Shown here piece by piece: positions 30,671 to 39,372 of a DNA stretch of 64,000 nucleotides. The DNA is from Candidozyma auris. Its lineage: Eukaryota; Ascomycota; Pichiomycetes; Serinales; Metschnikowiaceae. Each line of letters starts with the position of its first letter. The first letter of the stretch is position 1. The notes beneath the pieces were generated by a model. The model saw only the letters and a list, made by a program, of their open reading frames with translations, did no database searches and was not told where the DNA came from. The stretch is from the NCBI RefSeq assembly GCF_003013715.1, contig NC_072818.1, positions 124,001 through 188,000 on the forward strand. The letters run 5' to 3'. Position numbers and translations under genes: made by a program.

Positions 30671-31471
30671 ATGTCTAGAACATTCGTGTCGTCCTCCCTT
30701 CGTGCTGTTGCTCAAGCATCCAGAATTGTTGCTCCTCAGGCAGCTAGAAGGGTGCCACTTCTCGCCAACACGGCTCGTTCGTTTTCCTCCTCGATTATCC
30801 GTGCTAACCAGACCTCTGCTGCTTTGCTTGATGTAGTCAAGTCTGAGTACAAGATTGCCAACTCGATCGACAACGAGTTGGCTCCAGACCACGTGCAATA
30901 CTTGAACGACTCAGGCTTTGAGGTTATCCACAAGAACGGTGAGTCCAACGTGCAGCTTGCGAAGACATTGGAGTCTGGTGAAAAACTCACTGTTTTCTTT
31001 GACATTGACGAGGTCACCGATGTCTCTTTTGGATCCCCAGAAGCTCCAGAGGAAGAGGATGCCGCTTCTGAAGAGCAGCTTGAGGATGAGCTTTACCAGT
31101 ACGACTCCACTTTTGCTAACGTCAAGGTTTTGGTCTCCAACGAAGCCAACAACAATGGTTTGTTTTTCAACTTGATGTTGCAAAGCTCTGAGGAGGAGTT
31201 TTTTGTTGACTACTTCAACTACAAGCCTGACGTTGCCGCATTCTTGAAACAGGTCGAGGACAAGGGTACCTTCTTGGGTAACTTCGAATACCAGGGCCCC
31301 CGTTTCTCCAACTTGGACGAGTCGTTGCAGGCCTCTGTGGAGAAGTATTTGAACGAAAAGGGCATTGACTCCGGTTTGGCTGACTTCATTTTCGGCTACT
31401 CCGAGGTGAAGGAGGAGGAGTCTTACAGAGACTTGTTGAAGGACGTCTCGAACTACTTGAAGCAGAACTAA
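30671..31471 (+). CDS. MAM33: Mam33, mitochondrial matrix acidic p32-family protein
   Basis: Mam33 is the yeast p32/gC1qR homologue, a trimeric acidic matrix protein linked to mitochondrial translation and respiration. The 266-residue protein begins with a typical presequence (about residues 1-42: Arg- and Ser-rich, no acids, ending near R-S-F-S-S-S). The mature part is acidic, with a D/E-rich loop around residues 120-140. The family core includes F-F-V-D-Y-F-N (about 177) and Y-L-N-E-K-G-I-D near the C-terminus. Length matches yeast Mam33 (266). It is convergent with MRD1, with 121 bp between the stops. Codon use is strongly biased, suggesting high expression. Confidence 0.93.
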   Translation: MSRTFVSSSLRAVAQASRIVAPQAARRVPLLANTARSFSSSIIRANQTSAALLDVVKSEYKIANSIDNELAPDHVQYLNDSGFEVIHKNGESNVQLAKTLESGEKLTVFFDIDEVTDVSFGSPEAPEEEDAASEEQLEDELYQYDSTFANVKVLVSNEANNNGLFFNLMLQSSEEEFFVDYFNYKPDVAAFLKQVEDKGTFLGNFEYQGPRFSNLDESLQASVEKYLNEKGIDSGLADFIFGYSEVKEEESYRDLLKDVSNYLKQN

Positions 31472-31592
31472 GCACCTCCTGCAACGACTACAGTTCCAAC
31501 TCATCTTTCTTTTCTTTTCCGCTTGTAATTAGTCTGTCCTGGCGTGGACATAAATCTATGAAGGTTATTCCCAATTTTCAGCAAAATTGTAG

Positions 31593-34109
31593 TTAAAACT
31601 CATTGAATGGATCCTCTTCGTCTTCGTCAAGCTTGGTTTTACCCTTGCCAGCCATCTTCATTGCAGCCACTTCTCTCGACGCAGCTTGTTTTCTTACCTT
31701 CTTGGTCATCTTCTCAATCTCTTCCTCGGCATCTTCACTATCCTGCTCAGCATACTGCATCACCAACCTTCTACCAAGCAAATGTACGCCTTGCAACTGG
31801 TCCATGGCATTTTCTGCCTCTTTCAAAAGGGTAAACTCAACAAACGCAAAACCTCTTGCACTCTTGTCGAACTTCTTGGGCACTCTGACAGACTTGATCT
31901 GGCCATAGGCACCAAAAAGCTCCAAGACATCTTTTCTTGCAGCTTCGAAAGGCAAGTTCTTGATAATAATCTTGGTGGACTTCTTCGACTTGCTCGAGTT
32001 GTCTTTGGTAGTTCCAGACTTGCGGTGAGACAACTTCAACTGAATCTTATGGCCCTCCAAATTGTAGCCGTCTAACGTTGAAATGGCCTTCTCAGCAGCA
32101 TCTTTAGATTTAAACTCAGCGAACCCGAAACCCATACTTAGCACGCTGCCTTGGTTCTTTGGATCTGGTTTGGTCTTGACCATGGCGACTACAAAACCAG
32201 GGATCTGCTTGAACAAGTTTGTCAACAGCGCAGAAGTAGTAGCAAAATTGAGGTTCTTCACAAAGACAGAAACCGTTGGGCCTTCGATGTCCTCTTCGTT
32301 GTCGCTTTCAACACGAGTCTCGCTGCCCATAATGTCGTTCGCCGTAAGCTTGGCTTCCACTGCCTTCTCTTGTGGCTTCTCAATCTGAACAGTCTCTCCC
32401 GGAGCTGGTTCACGCAAGAATAGGTCCTTGGGTCCCTTTTCCAAGTATAGAATGCTTTTCTTAAACATTCTGTATGCTAATTTAGTAAATGCTGCTCTGG
32501 CTCCAGGAGCGTCTCGGAACTCCACAATGGCGATAGTACCTGCTGGTGGCATTAGGATTCTCTTGATTTCGCCGTACTCGGCGAATAGATCACCAATTTC
32601 GGAGCTGGTGGTGCCGAAGGGGAAGTTTTTGACAAGAATGATCTTGTCGTCGCGTTCCTTCTGGTTAAATGTGGTCAAATCAACTCCTCTGTCCTCAAAG
32701 TATTTCCTCACGTCGCCAATCACATGAGCCTCGGCCAAAGCTTGTTTCACAGCAGAGCTGGAGTTTTGTGGATCAATCAATTGCAGCTTCGAAACACCCA
32801 TTTTTGCAGCCACGGATTCAAGCACAGCATCGTTGTTCATGTAGAGTGAGTTCCAGTTGAACTGAGATTTACCTGCCTGAGCTTTCCGTTTGAGTTCTCG
32901 CTGCTTTTTAAGTGGTAGGTTCTTCAATGCAAATTCGTCTAGACGATGATCTTTCTTGGCCTCGGCACCCAAGATATGTAAAAGTCTGCCCTGAAAGATT
33001 TGCTTATCCAAAGCATTGTAGGCGGAAACCGCATCGTCGCTTTTGGCAAACTGAACATATACAAAGCCCTTTGACTTGCCTGTTCTTGTGTCCACCGCGA
33101 TGTGGACTTCTTCTAGAGGGCCGTAGTCGGAAAAGAGGTCTCTGAAATCGTCTTCTGTGGAGTCGTAATGAATGTTACGAATGAACAATCTGCCCGTTTC
33201 CCTAATCTTATCGGCTTCAGATTTTTCAGGTACTACCGGTTGAGGACTCTTTTCTTTCCTTGGCTCCGTCTTTAGAGAGACCTCTTCACTTCCGTCGTTC
33301 TCTTCTTCGGCTTCTCCATCCTTCATTCTGATTCTTCTCTGTTTAAGCCAATCTAGATCAGAGACACTCTCATCTTTGGCTATCTCACTACTTTCCTCAG
33401 CATGCTGTCCCTCAGCCAGCTTCTCGGGCTCGGCCACTTCATTGAGGCTCATCATAGGCTCCTCCTCGTCTTCATCTCCTGGTCTTCCAAAATCTTCGTA
33501 CTCGTCATCACTCTCGTTCTCTTTGGCTTGGACAACGCTCAAGTCAGAGTCCACCTTTCTCTTGACAGACCCATCCTGCTCAGCAAGGGCGTCTTCCAAT
33601 GCTTTGGTGGAAGGAGCACCCAGTCCGTCGGCCAAGCCATCGTTGGCCCACGATTGTCTCTGGCTCGAGGGCTTAGTGGCTTCGATGAATTCTCTCAACT
33701 TTGGATTGGCGGCGATTTCTTCATCCAACTTCGACTTTCTCTCGACCTTCTGTCTTTTTCTTTGCTCGGCTTCCTCCTTCTGCCTCGTGAGTCTTTCCTC
33801 CTGCTCGGCCAACCGCCTCTCTGCTAGCTTTCTCTTTTCTCTCACCGCTTGGGGCACCGTTGGATCTGCCCACGTCTTGGCCACTTCAACATCAATCCTG
33901 GCTGTGTCTATAAATGTCTTGTTGAAGAATTTCGCCGCTTTGAGCGCATCTTGTGAAGACTTGTAACCAATGAAAGCAAACTGCCTGGATTCTCCATTTC
34001 TCTTCTTCATAAGCTTAACATCGGTCACGTTGCCCTCTGAGGCAAAATGCTTGCGTAACCTGTCCTCAGTGAGGTACTTCGGAAGCCCCTTGACGATCAA
34101 ACGGGACAT
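31593..34109 (-). CDS. MRD1: Mrd1, five-RRM protein of 18S pre-rRNA processing
   Basis: Mrd1 binds 35S pre-rRNA and the U3 snoRNP and is needed for early cleavages and small-subunit processome compaction. The 838-residue protein (yeast: 887) starts MSRLIVKGLPKYL at the ATG at 34109-34107. It has five RRMs, at about 2-75, 305-380, 488-560, 611-690 and 713-790. A long charged linker (about 85-290) separates the first two; it contains S-D-L-D-W-L-K-Q-R-R, conserved in the family. The segment S-S-A-V-K-Q-A-L-A-E-A-H-V-I-G-D-V-R-K-Y-F-E between RRM2 and RRM3 is a family hallmark. An in-frame extension to 34211 is leader. The gene shares a 158-bp divergent promoter with the acyltransferase; TTTTTGCAACCA lies at 34222-34233. 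Confidence 0.95.
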   Translation of the reverse strand: MSRLIVKGLPKYLTEDRLRKHFASEGNVTDVKLMKKRNGESRQFAFIGYKSSQDALKAAKFFNKTFIDTARIDVEVAKTWADPTVPQAVREKRKLAERRLAEQEERLTRQKEEAEQRKRQKVERKSKLDEEIAANPKLREFIEATKPSSQRQSWANDGLADGLGAPSTKALEDALAEQDGSVKRKVDSDLSVVQAKENESDDEYEDFGRPGDEDEEEPMMSLNEVAEPEKLAEGQHAEESSEIAKDESVSDLDWLKQRRIRMKDGEAEEENDGSEEVSLKTEPRKEKSPQPVVPEKSEADKIRETGRLFIRNIHYDSTEDDFRDLFSDYGPLEEVHIAVDTRTGKSKGFVYVQFAKSDDAVSAYNALDKQIFQGRLLHILGAEAKKDHRLDEFALKNLPLKKQRELKRKAQAGKSQFNWNSLYMNNDAVLESVAAKMGVSKLQLIDPQNSSSAVKQALAEAHVIGDVRKYFEDRGVDLTTFNQKERDDKIILVKNFPFGTTSSEIGDLFAEYGEIKRILMPPAGTIAIVEFRDAPGARAAFTKLAYRMFKKSILYLEKGPKDLFLREPAPGETVQIEKPQEKAVEAKLTANDIMGSETRVESDNEEDIEGPTVSVFVKNLNFATTSALLTNLFKQIPGFVVAMVKTKPDPKNQGSVLSMGFGFAEFKSKDAAEKAISTLDGYNLEGHKIQLKLSHRKSGTTKDNSSKSKKSTKIIIKNLPFEAARKDVLELFGAYGQIKSVRVPKKFDKSARGFAFVEFTLLKEAENAMDQLQGVHLLGRRLVMQYAEQDSEDAEEEIEKMTKKVRKQAASREVAAMKMAGKGKTKLDEDEEDPFNEF

Positions 34110-34221
34110 TTTGACGGCGTTGTCTTGATTCGATCTGGGGTACCTCAAGGTGATGAGCTGAAAAATGTATGGTACCCTCCCGAAATGCGCACTGCAGGTA
34201 AGCCCACTCACCCACTCGCCA

Positions 34222-34233
34222 TTTTTGCAACCA
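34222..34233 (-). promoter_or_regulatory. TTTTTGCAACCA variant element in the MRD1/acyltransferase promoter
   Basis: Two transitions from TTTTCGCAGCCA; identical to the copy at 1012-1023. It is 113 bp upstream of MRD1 and 35 bp upstream of the acyltransferase ATG. Confidence 0.4.
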
Positions 34234-34267
34234 TTTCACCAGCTAAATACAACTTGTACAATTATCA

Positions 34268-35223
34268 ATGGCGATGGAAATAGTTCAACATTTGGGATTT
34301 TTCTTTGAGCCTCACCCAACGGTCGAGTCGTCGCTTTACAAGCTTCGTGGCCTCGTGACCTTGTGGCTTTTGTTCAATTTGGTATGCTGGTACCACTACG
34401 TCTCCTTTTGTATGTCTCTTGTGGCCATCTTTCTCCCAGACTTGGCTGCATACACCAAAAGGTTGACGGCAAACTTCCTCTGGAGAGTTTGCATCTTTTT
34501 AAGTGAGCTAAACAGAGTGACCATCGAATGCACTGGCGACGAAAAAATCCGTTCAGCGCAGTTCTTCTTGCCAATCACCAGCTGCTAGCTGACTACGTTG
34601 TAGTAGCAGCTCTAGCACATAAGTCGAGAAAAGACGCCAGCGGGAAGAAGCTCATACAGAGGGAGGCCACGCCTCAAGTGAACTTCTTCACGTGGTTCAC
34701 GTTGTCAAAGGCTCCGTCAGTAAAGACCCTCATCAACATGCTTCGGTGTAATGAGAACTGGGAACTTCAGCTGCAGCAGAGCGATAGGTTGTTCAGACGG
34801 GTGTGTGCTTCGAGTGCTCCAGAGTGGGTGGTGCTATTCCCAGAAGTGAATATTTGGACAGAGGAAACCGCATACTTGCAGTCGATCCACTCACGAAGGT
34901 ACTTCCTTCCAAGAATGACGCTGGTGTTGTATCCAAGGTTTTCGAGTCTTTACAACACAGTTTGGCTGTTGAAAAAAGAGCGAGCTTTCACAAAAATCCC
35001 CAAATTCACAAATTTGTACGACTTGCTGATCGTGCACAGCAAGCCGGTGACCTTGCTTGAGTTTTTCTCATGCAAGGGAGGCCACAAAGTTGTCGTTAAT
35101 GTCAAGCAGAGATCATTTCAGAAAGTGCCCCTTAGAAGGCCAAAGTTGGAGAAGTGGCTCGAAAGCTGCTGGGTGGAAAAGAACAAGCAGATCAGGGGCA
35201 TGAAAAATACCCTCAAAACCTAA
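34268..35223 (+). pseudogene. PlsC-type lysophospholipid acyltransferase (Cst26-like), one apparent 1-bp frameshift
   Basis: The combined product, about 318 residues, resembles the Cst26 (Psi1) and YDR018C group of membrane acyltransferases that remodel phospholipids. The ATG frame (34268) covers the N-terminal membrane segments and ends shortly after T-G-D-E-K, with a stop at 34586-34588. The next frame carries the acyltransferase motif I, N-H-Q-L-L-A-D (HxxxxD, about 34571-34591), and motif III, V-L-F-P-E (about 34833), and runs to 35223. Adding one A to the A6 run at 34542-34547 would join the two halves exactly at this point. Without it, the product lacks the catalytic His and Asp. The stop is 4 bp from the convergent RAD50 stop. 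Confidence 0.72.
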
Positions 35224-35227
35224 TTGT

Positions 35228-38200
35228 TTATTCGTCTTGCATCAAATGTATAGGTAAGCTCTTGATCACAGAATACTGGTTCTCGTCTCGCTCGATTCTG
35301 TAGAAATTGTCGATGTAGCTTCCTCCGTTAATGTGGCTCAAGAATTTCTCGTCGTGAGTGATGACAATGAGCTGGAAATTCTTCTGGCTTTTTCTGACGT
35401 CGATGATGGTGTTGAGAGCAGTGGCAAGAGATTCGGCATTTTCGGTGTCCAAATTCGTCGTAGGCTCGTCAAGGGCAATCATACCACAGTTTGTGCCGAA
35501 GCACTCAGCAAGAGCTAGGCGAATCAAAATACTGGTAAGCACTTTCTGTCCAGCAGAACAGCGTCCTCTCATGTCCAACTCCGAGCTCTTCTTGTACATC
35601 ACCACACGATAGTTGTAGGAGCGGCCACGACCCAGGGTATTGACATCACACTTTATCTCGATTCGATCGATATCTGTGCCCTTGTACGTCTGGTTCCAAA
35701 GCTCACGTAGAATCTTATTTATCTGGTCCATTTTCATACTATGGTATTTCATGATGGCATTATCAAGAGCCAGGGAGTATGTCTGCAAGTCTTTGGAAAC
35801 AAGCATATTGGTTTGAAGCCTAATCCACTCCTTGTGATACATTTTTTCCACATCCTTAAACTCCGAGTTAAGCTCCTTTTGGAGCTGCTGGATCTGATCA
35901 TTGATCTGCTTGACTTCACCGGCCTTCCCAAAATGCTGGCCGTTCAACTCAGCTATCTTGTCACGAAGATTCTTTGAAGCTGCTTGATAATTCTCTTTTT
36001 CAACTTCTGCATTGGAGACATCAAGTTGGTCGATTTGCTCTCGAATAGCGTCAAGCTCTCTTTCTGTACTTCTGTATTGAAGATTATCTTCGATGTTCCT
36101 CCTAGTCTTTACTGCATCGTTGACAGCATCCTTTAACGTGGAAGTCTCCTTTTCGAGTGTTTTTCGCTGCTGGGCGAATGCCTGAATCTGCTGTCGAACT
36201 TCTTTCATCTTTGCAGCATTGTGCTCCACTTTGGGAAGATCCTCCACTTCAAAGGAAGAAATCTGCTGCTTAAGATCCGAGAGTTGAGCCTCCTTGTGAC
36301 GAATCTTTTGAAGCTCCTCAAGCATGCTCGACTCTTCCTGTTGGCAGCGGTCTTTTAGCTGATTGCAAGCAGTCGTTGTATCATGAAGCCTTCTCTCGTA
36401 CTCCTTTAGATTCTTCTGTACCGTTTTCTGCTTGTCCTCAAGGGCAGAGATTTTCTCTTCTGTCTCAGTGACTGACCTTTTGAGCGTCACGAGCTCATTC
36501 ATCGAGTTCTTCAAGTTGCTGATTCGAAGTTCTTTGTCTTTGATCTGACTTTCGAGGCGAGCAAGATCTTTCTGCTTGACGTCCCTCTCATCCTTGGCAG
36601 AGGCGATGCTTTGTCTTAGCTTTTTGAGTTCGAAGCTTTTTTCTTGTTGAGACTTTTGCAATTCAGCCATCGACATGGCAGAGCCTCCGTCGCTGTCAAG
36701 CTCTTGCTCCACTTCATCAATCTGCTTTCTGATATGAGCAATTTCGTCCTTCAAGCGTGCAATATTGCTAATTGGCTGTTTGAGTATTGCTGCTTCATCG
36801 AGGGCGGTACGGAGAACATCTAAGCTCTCCTCCAACTTATCATGTTCCTGCTGAATTTCACTCAAAGCGGCTCTTTTCTTTTGAACTTGCTCCTTGCAAC
36901 TAGACACTTCGGAGATTAGTGAACGGTACTGTAAGACATCATACCTTATAGCATTCATCAGATCCAAATCTTTCTTCGTGGTGTCCACGTCTTCTTGTAA
37001 TTTACTTGCCGTAACGGTATTGAGGTTCTGTTGCACTTCATTGATGAAAGTGTCAAGTTCATCACTGGAGAAGCCTCTGTTACAAAGAGTGCAGCATTTG
37101 GACTGTTTGGCAATCTCAATTGCCTTGACTTTGAAACTCTTTGTGACATCGAATGTGTTGAGATTATAGGTGGCGGTGTTGAAATCTTCCTCCGTTTCCT
37201 TCACCAACTCTTCATACTGTGGGATCTCGTCTTTTTCAATAATGTTGAGAATATTACTGGTGTGAGTAGCAAGGGACTTCTCTTGCTTGGACAAGCTTGC
37301 AGCGTCAGACTCCTCATTGGCCCTGAGCTTGTCCATCTGAGACTTTAGTGAGTTGAGCTTTGTTGTCTTTTCTGTCACTTCAGCTTGAGTCTCTGCCATA
37401 GTTTCCTGGAGACTCTTCTCGAAATCGCCGTCCAATTTTTTGCCTGTAACTTTCTCGAAGGCGCTCTCGTTTTGCTTGATATTCTTAGCGTGTACTTCCT
37501 CCTTGACGCTTAAAGAATCCTTGAGAAGATCAAGTTTACTCAACAAGTCTGCCTGCTTATTGGCATTGGTCAATTTCCTCATGAGATTATCAAGCTCATG
37601 CTCCAAAGCATTATGTCTCTCAGTGTCACGCTCAATGGTTTCAGAAAGGGCAATGGAGTTGTCGTCATTTTTCTTGCGCTCAAGCTTCTTCCGGAGTGAC
37701 TCGAGTTCTGCGTTTTCAATTGTGATGTTGTCTTCTGTAGCAGAAGAAGCGCTTGCTTTGGCATTCAACTCTTTGAGTTTTGCCTTTAACGACTTAAGCT
37801 CGTCGTTGCCGTAACTTAGATGTTGCTCCTCACGAGAAAAAAGCTTTTCTGCGTCCTTGACGGAGGCAGCGGCCTCCTCGACCTTTCTTTCATTGGCTGC
37901 AACTGCATTCTCATACAGATCCTCCTTCTGCTTGAGAAACGCATTCAACTCCTCAAAAACCGACTCTTGAGAGAGTTTGTAGTCCCTCTCGAGCTCTCCC
38001 AAAAGCTCTTGTAGCTGCTGCTTGCGCTCCTCATACGCCTGCTTTTTACTAAACAAAATACCCTCGTCACGAGTCAACACAGAAAGCGACTCTTGCTGTG
38101 CCAGTTGCTGCGCATCAAGGTCTACTAAAAGAAGCTCTTTTTCCTCCACGGCCTCGCTTCTCTGCTGCTGGATCTGCGAAAAGTTCGCCAACTGATGCCG

Positions 38201-39121
38201 TAGTTCATCGTCGGAATCCCGCAAAAGCTCAATCGACAGTCGCAACCGCTTGAAGTTTGTTTCTGTGGTCTCATAGACCATCTTGAGCCTTTCGTGCTCA
38301 GAAAGCGTTTTCTGGAACAGTTGGTTGGAATGGAACAAATCGTCGGCTTGTTTCTCCAACGCCTCGATCTCCATGTTCAACTCGGCTATCTCCCCGTTGA
38401 GCTGCTCCACTTTGCGCTGGCTCTCTGCCACTTTCTCCTTGATTTTTCCTGCTCTTCTCTTATCCAAGTTTGCGTGCTGCACGCTTTGCTCCAAAAGCTT
38501 GATATCGGTGCTCATTTCCTTGTTGATAATCTTCAAGTTATCCAAAACCTTCGTGAATTTTGACGCCTCGAAAATCTCATCAAACCGTTTCTTCAACACA
38601 CTTGCTTCGCTCAAGGGCCACAAACTGTCTTCCTGGTGACAGAAAATCACATATTCTAGCACTGCTTTCGAGGCACCCAAGTATTGCGGAACTCGCGTGT
38701 CCAACTCAGCATTCTTCAGCGAAATTGACGTTTTTCGTCCATTTGAATGGACAGCAAGCTGCCCTTCTAGAGTCTTGAACGTATTTGTTGCCGTAGCCAG
38801 TCTCCCTGTTCTCTTTCTGGTCAACTGCATATTCCTCGTCACTGTCATCAGCTTCTTGTCGACAGATATGAAACCCAATTTGATTTCTGCGTTCACTATC
38901 AGCCTATCAGCAACTGCAGGATCGTTGACAAACGCTCCACCTTTGGAATTGGGCGGTAAATCTCCTGTGGTAGCATATTTGAGACACTCTATGATGGTGG
39001 TTTTTCCACATCCGTTCTGGCCACATATAAGCGTTAAAGGTGTACCAAACTGGATGATCTCGTTGTCCTTTGGAGAGAAGGATCTGACACCCAGAATGGA
39101 GAGCTTGTAGAGGCTGGACAT
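35228..39121 (-). CDS. RAD50: Rad50, SMC-like ATPase of the MRX/MRN complex
   Basis: Rad50, with Mre11 and Xrs2/Nbs1, tethers and processes DNA double-strand breaks and maintains telomeres. The 1297-residue protein (yeast: 1312) starts MSSLYKLSILGVRSF at the ATG at 39121-39119. The Walker A motif G-Q-N-G-C-G-K-T-T is at 34-42, long coiled coils follow, and the zinc hook C-T-L-C sits at about 676, near the middle. The second coil runs back to the C-terminal ATPase lobe, with signature R-C-S-A-G-Q-K (about 1185), Walker B I-A-L-D-E-P-T-T-N-L-D (about 1214) and the following D/H-loop. An in-frame extension to 39178 is not conserved. The gene is intact over 3.9 kb. Its stop codon is 4 bp from the end of the convergent acyltransferase, so the 3' UTRs must overlap. 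Confidence 0.97.
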   Translation of the reverse strand: MSSLYKLSILGVRSFSPKDNEIIQFGTPLTLICGQNGCGKTTIIECLKYATTGDLPPNSKGGAFVNDPAVADRLIVNAEIKLGFISVDKKLMTVTRNMQLTRKRTGRLATATNTFKTLEGQLAVHSNGRKTSISLKNAELDTRVPQYLGASKAVLEYVIFCHQEDSLWPLSEASVLKKRFDEIFEASKFTKVLDNLKIINKEMSTDIKLLEQSVQHANLDKRRAGKIKEKVAESQRKVEQLNGEIAELNMEIEALEKQADDLFHSNQLFQKTLSEHERLKMVYETTETNFKRLRLSIELLRDSDDELRHQLANFSQIQQQRSEAVEEKELLLVDLDAQQLAQQESLSVLTRDEGILFSKKQAYEERKQQLQELLGELERDYKLSQESVFEELNAFLKQKEDLYENAVAANERKVEEAAASVKDAEKLFSREEQHLSYGNDELKSLKAKLKELNAKASASSATEDNITIENAELESLRKKLERKKNDDNSIALSETIERDTERHNALEHELDNLMRKLTNANKQADLLSKLDLLKDSLSVKEEVHAKNIKQNESAFEKVTGKKLDGDFEKSLQETMAETQAEVTEKTTKLNSLKSQMDKLRANEESDAASLSKQEKSLATHTSNILNIIEKDEIPQYEELVKETEEDFNTATYNLNTFDVTKSFKVKAIEIAKQSKCCTLCNRGFSSDELDTFINEVQQNLNTVTASKLQEDVDTTKKDLDLMNAIRYDVLQYRSLISEVSSCKEQVQKKRAALSEIQQEHDKLEESLDVLRTALDEAAILKQPISNIARLKDEIAHIRKQIDEVEQELDSDGGSAMSMAELQKSQQEKSFELKKLRQSIASAKDERDVKQKDLARLESQIKDKELRISNLKNSMNELVTLKRSVTETEEKISALEDKQKTVQKNLKEYERRLHDTTTACNQLKDRCQQEESSMLEELQKIRHKEAQLSDLKQQISSFEVEDLPKVEHNAAKMKEVRQQIQAFAQQRKTLEKETSTLKDAVNDAVKTRRNIEDNLQYRSTERELDAIREQIDQLDVSNAEVEKENYQAASKNLRDKIAELNGQHFGKAGEVKQINDQIQQLQKELNSEFKDVEKMYHKEWIRLQTNMLVSKDLQTYSLALDNAIMKYHSMKMDQINKILRELWNQTYKGTDIDRIEIKCDVNTLGRGRSYNYRVVMYKKSSELDMRGRCSAGQKVLTSILIRLALAECFGTNCGMIALDEPTTNLDTENAESLATALNTIIDVRKSQKNFQLIVITHDEKFLSHINGGSYIDNFYRIERDENQYSVIKSLPIHLMQDE

Positions 39122-39372
39122 TGGGAATTGGGGAGGTGAAGGTAGTAGGAAGTAAGTGGGAAGAAGCTGGAGATCCAATCTGTGTGCACTACTATCAAGA
39201 GATTCATAGTAGCCTTACTATACAACTACACTGGCAATTCCCTACTAGTTCCTAATACACTATTCATTCAATATCGTACATGCAAGTACCCTTGGGGCCT
39301 GCCTTCTGGGTAGGTTGTCACATTAAAAATTTGGTCGTTAACATTCGTAAAATTTATCATCGTTTCATCGCT

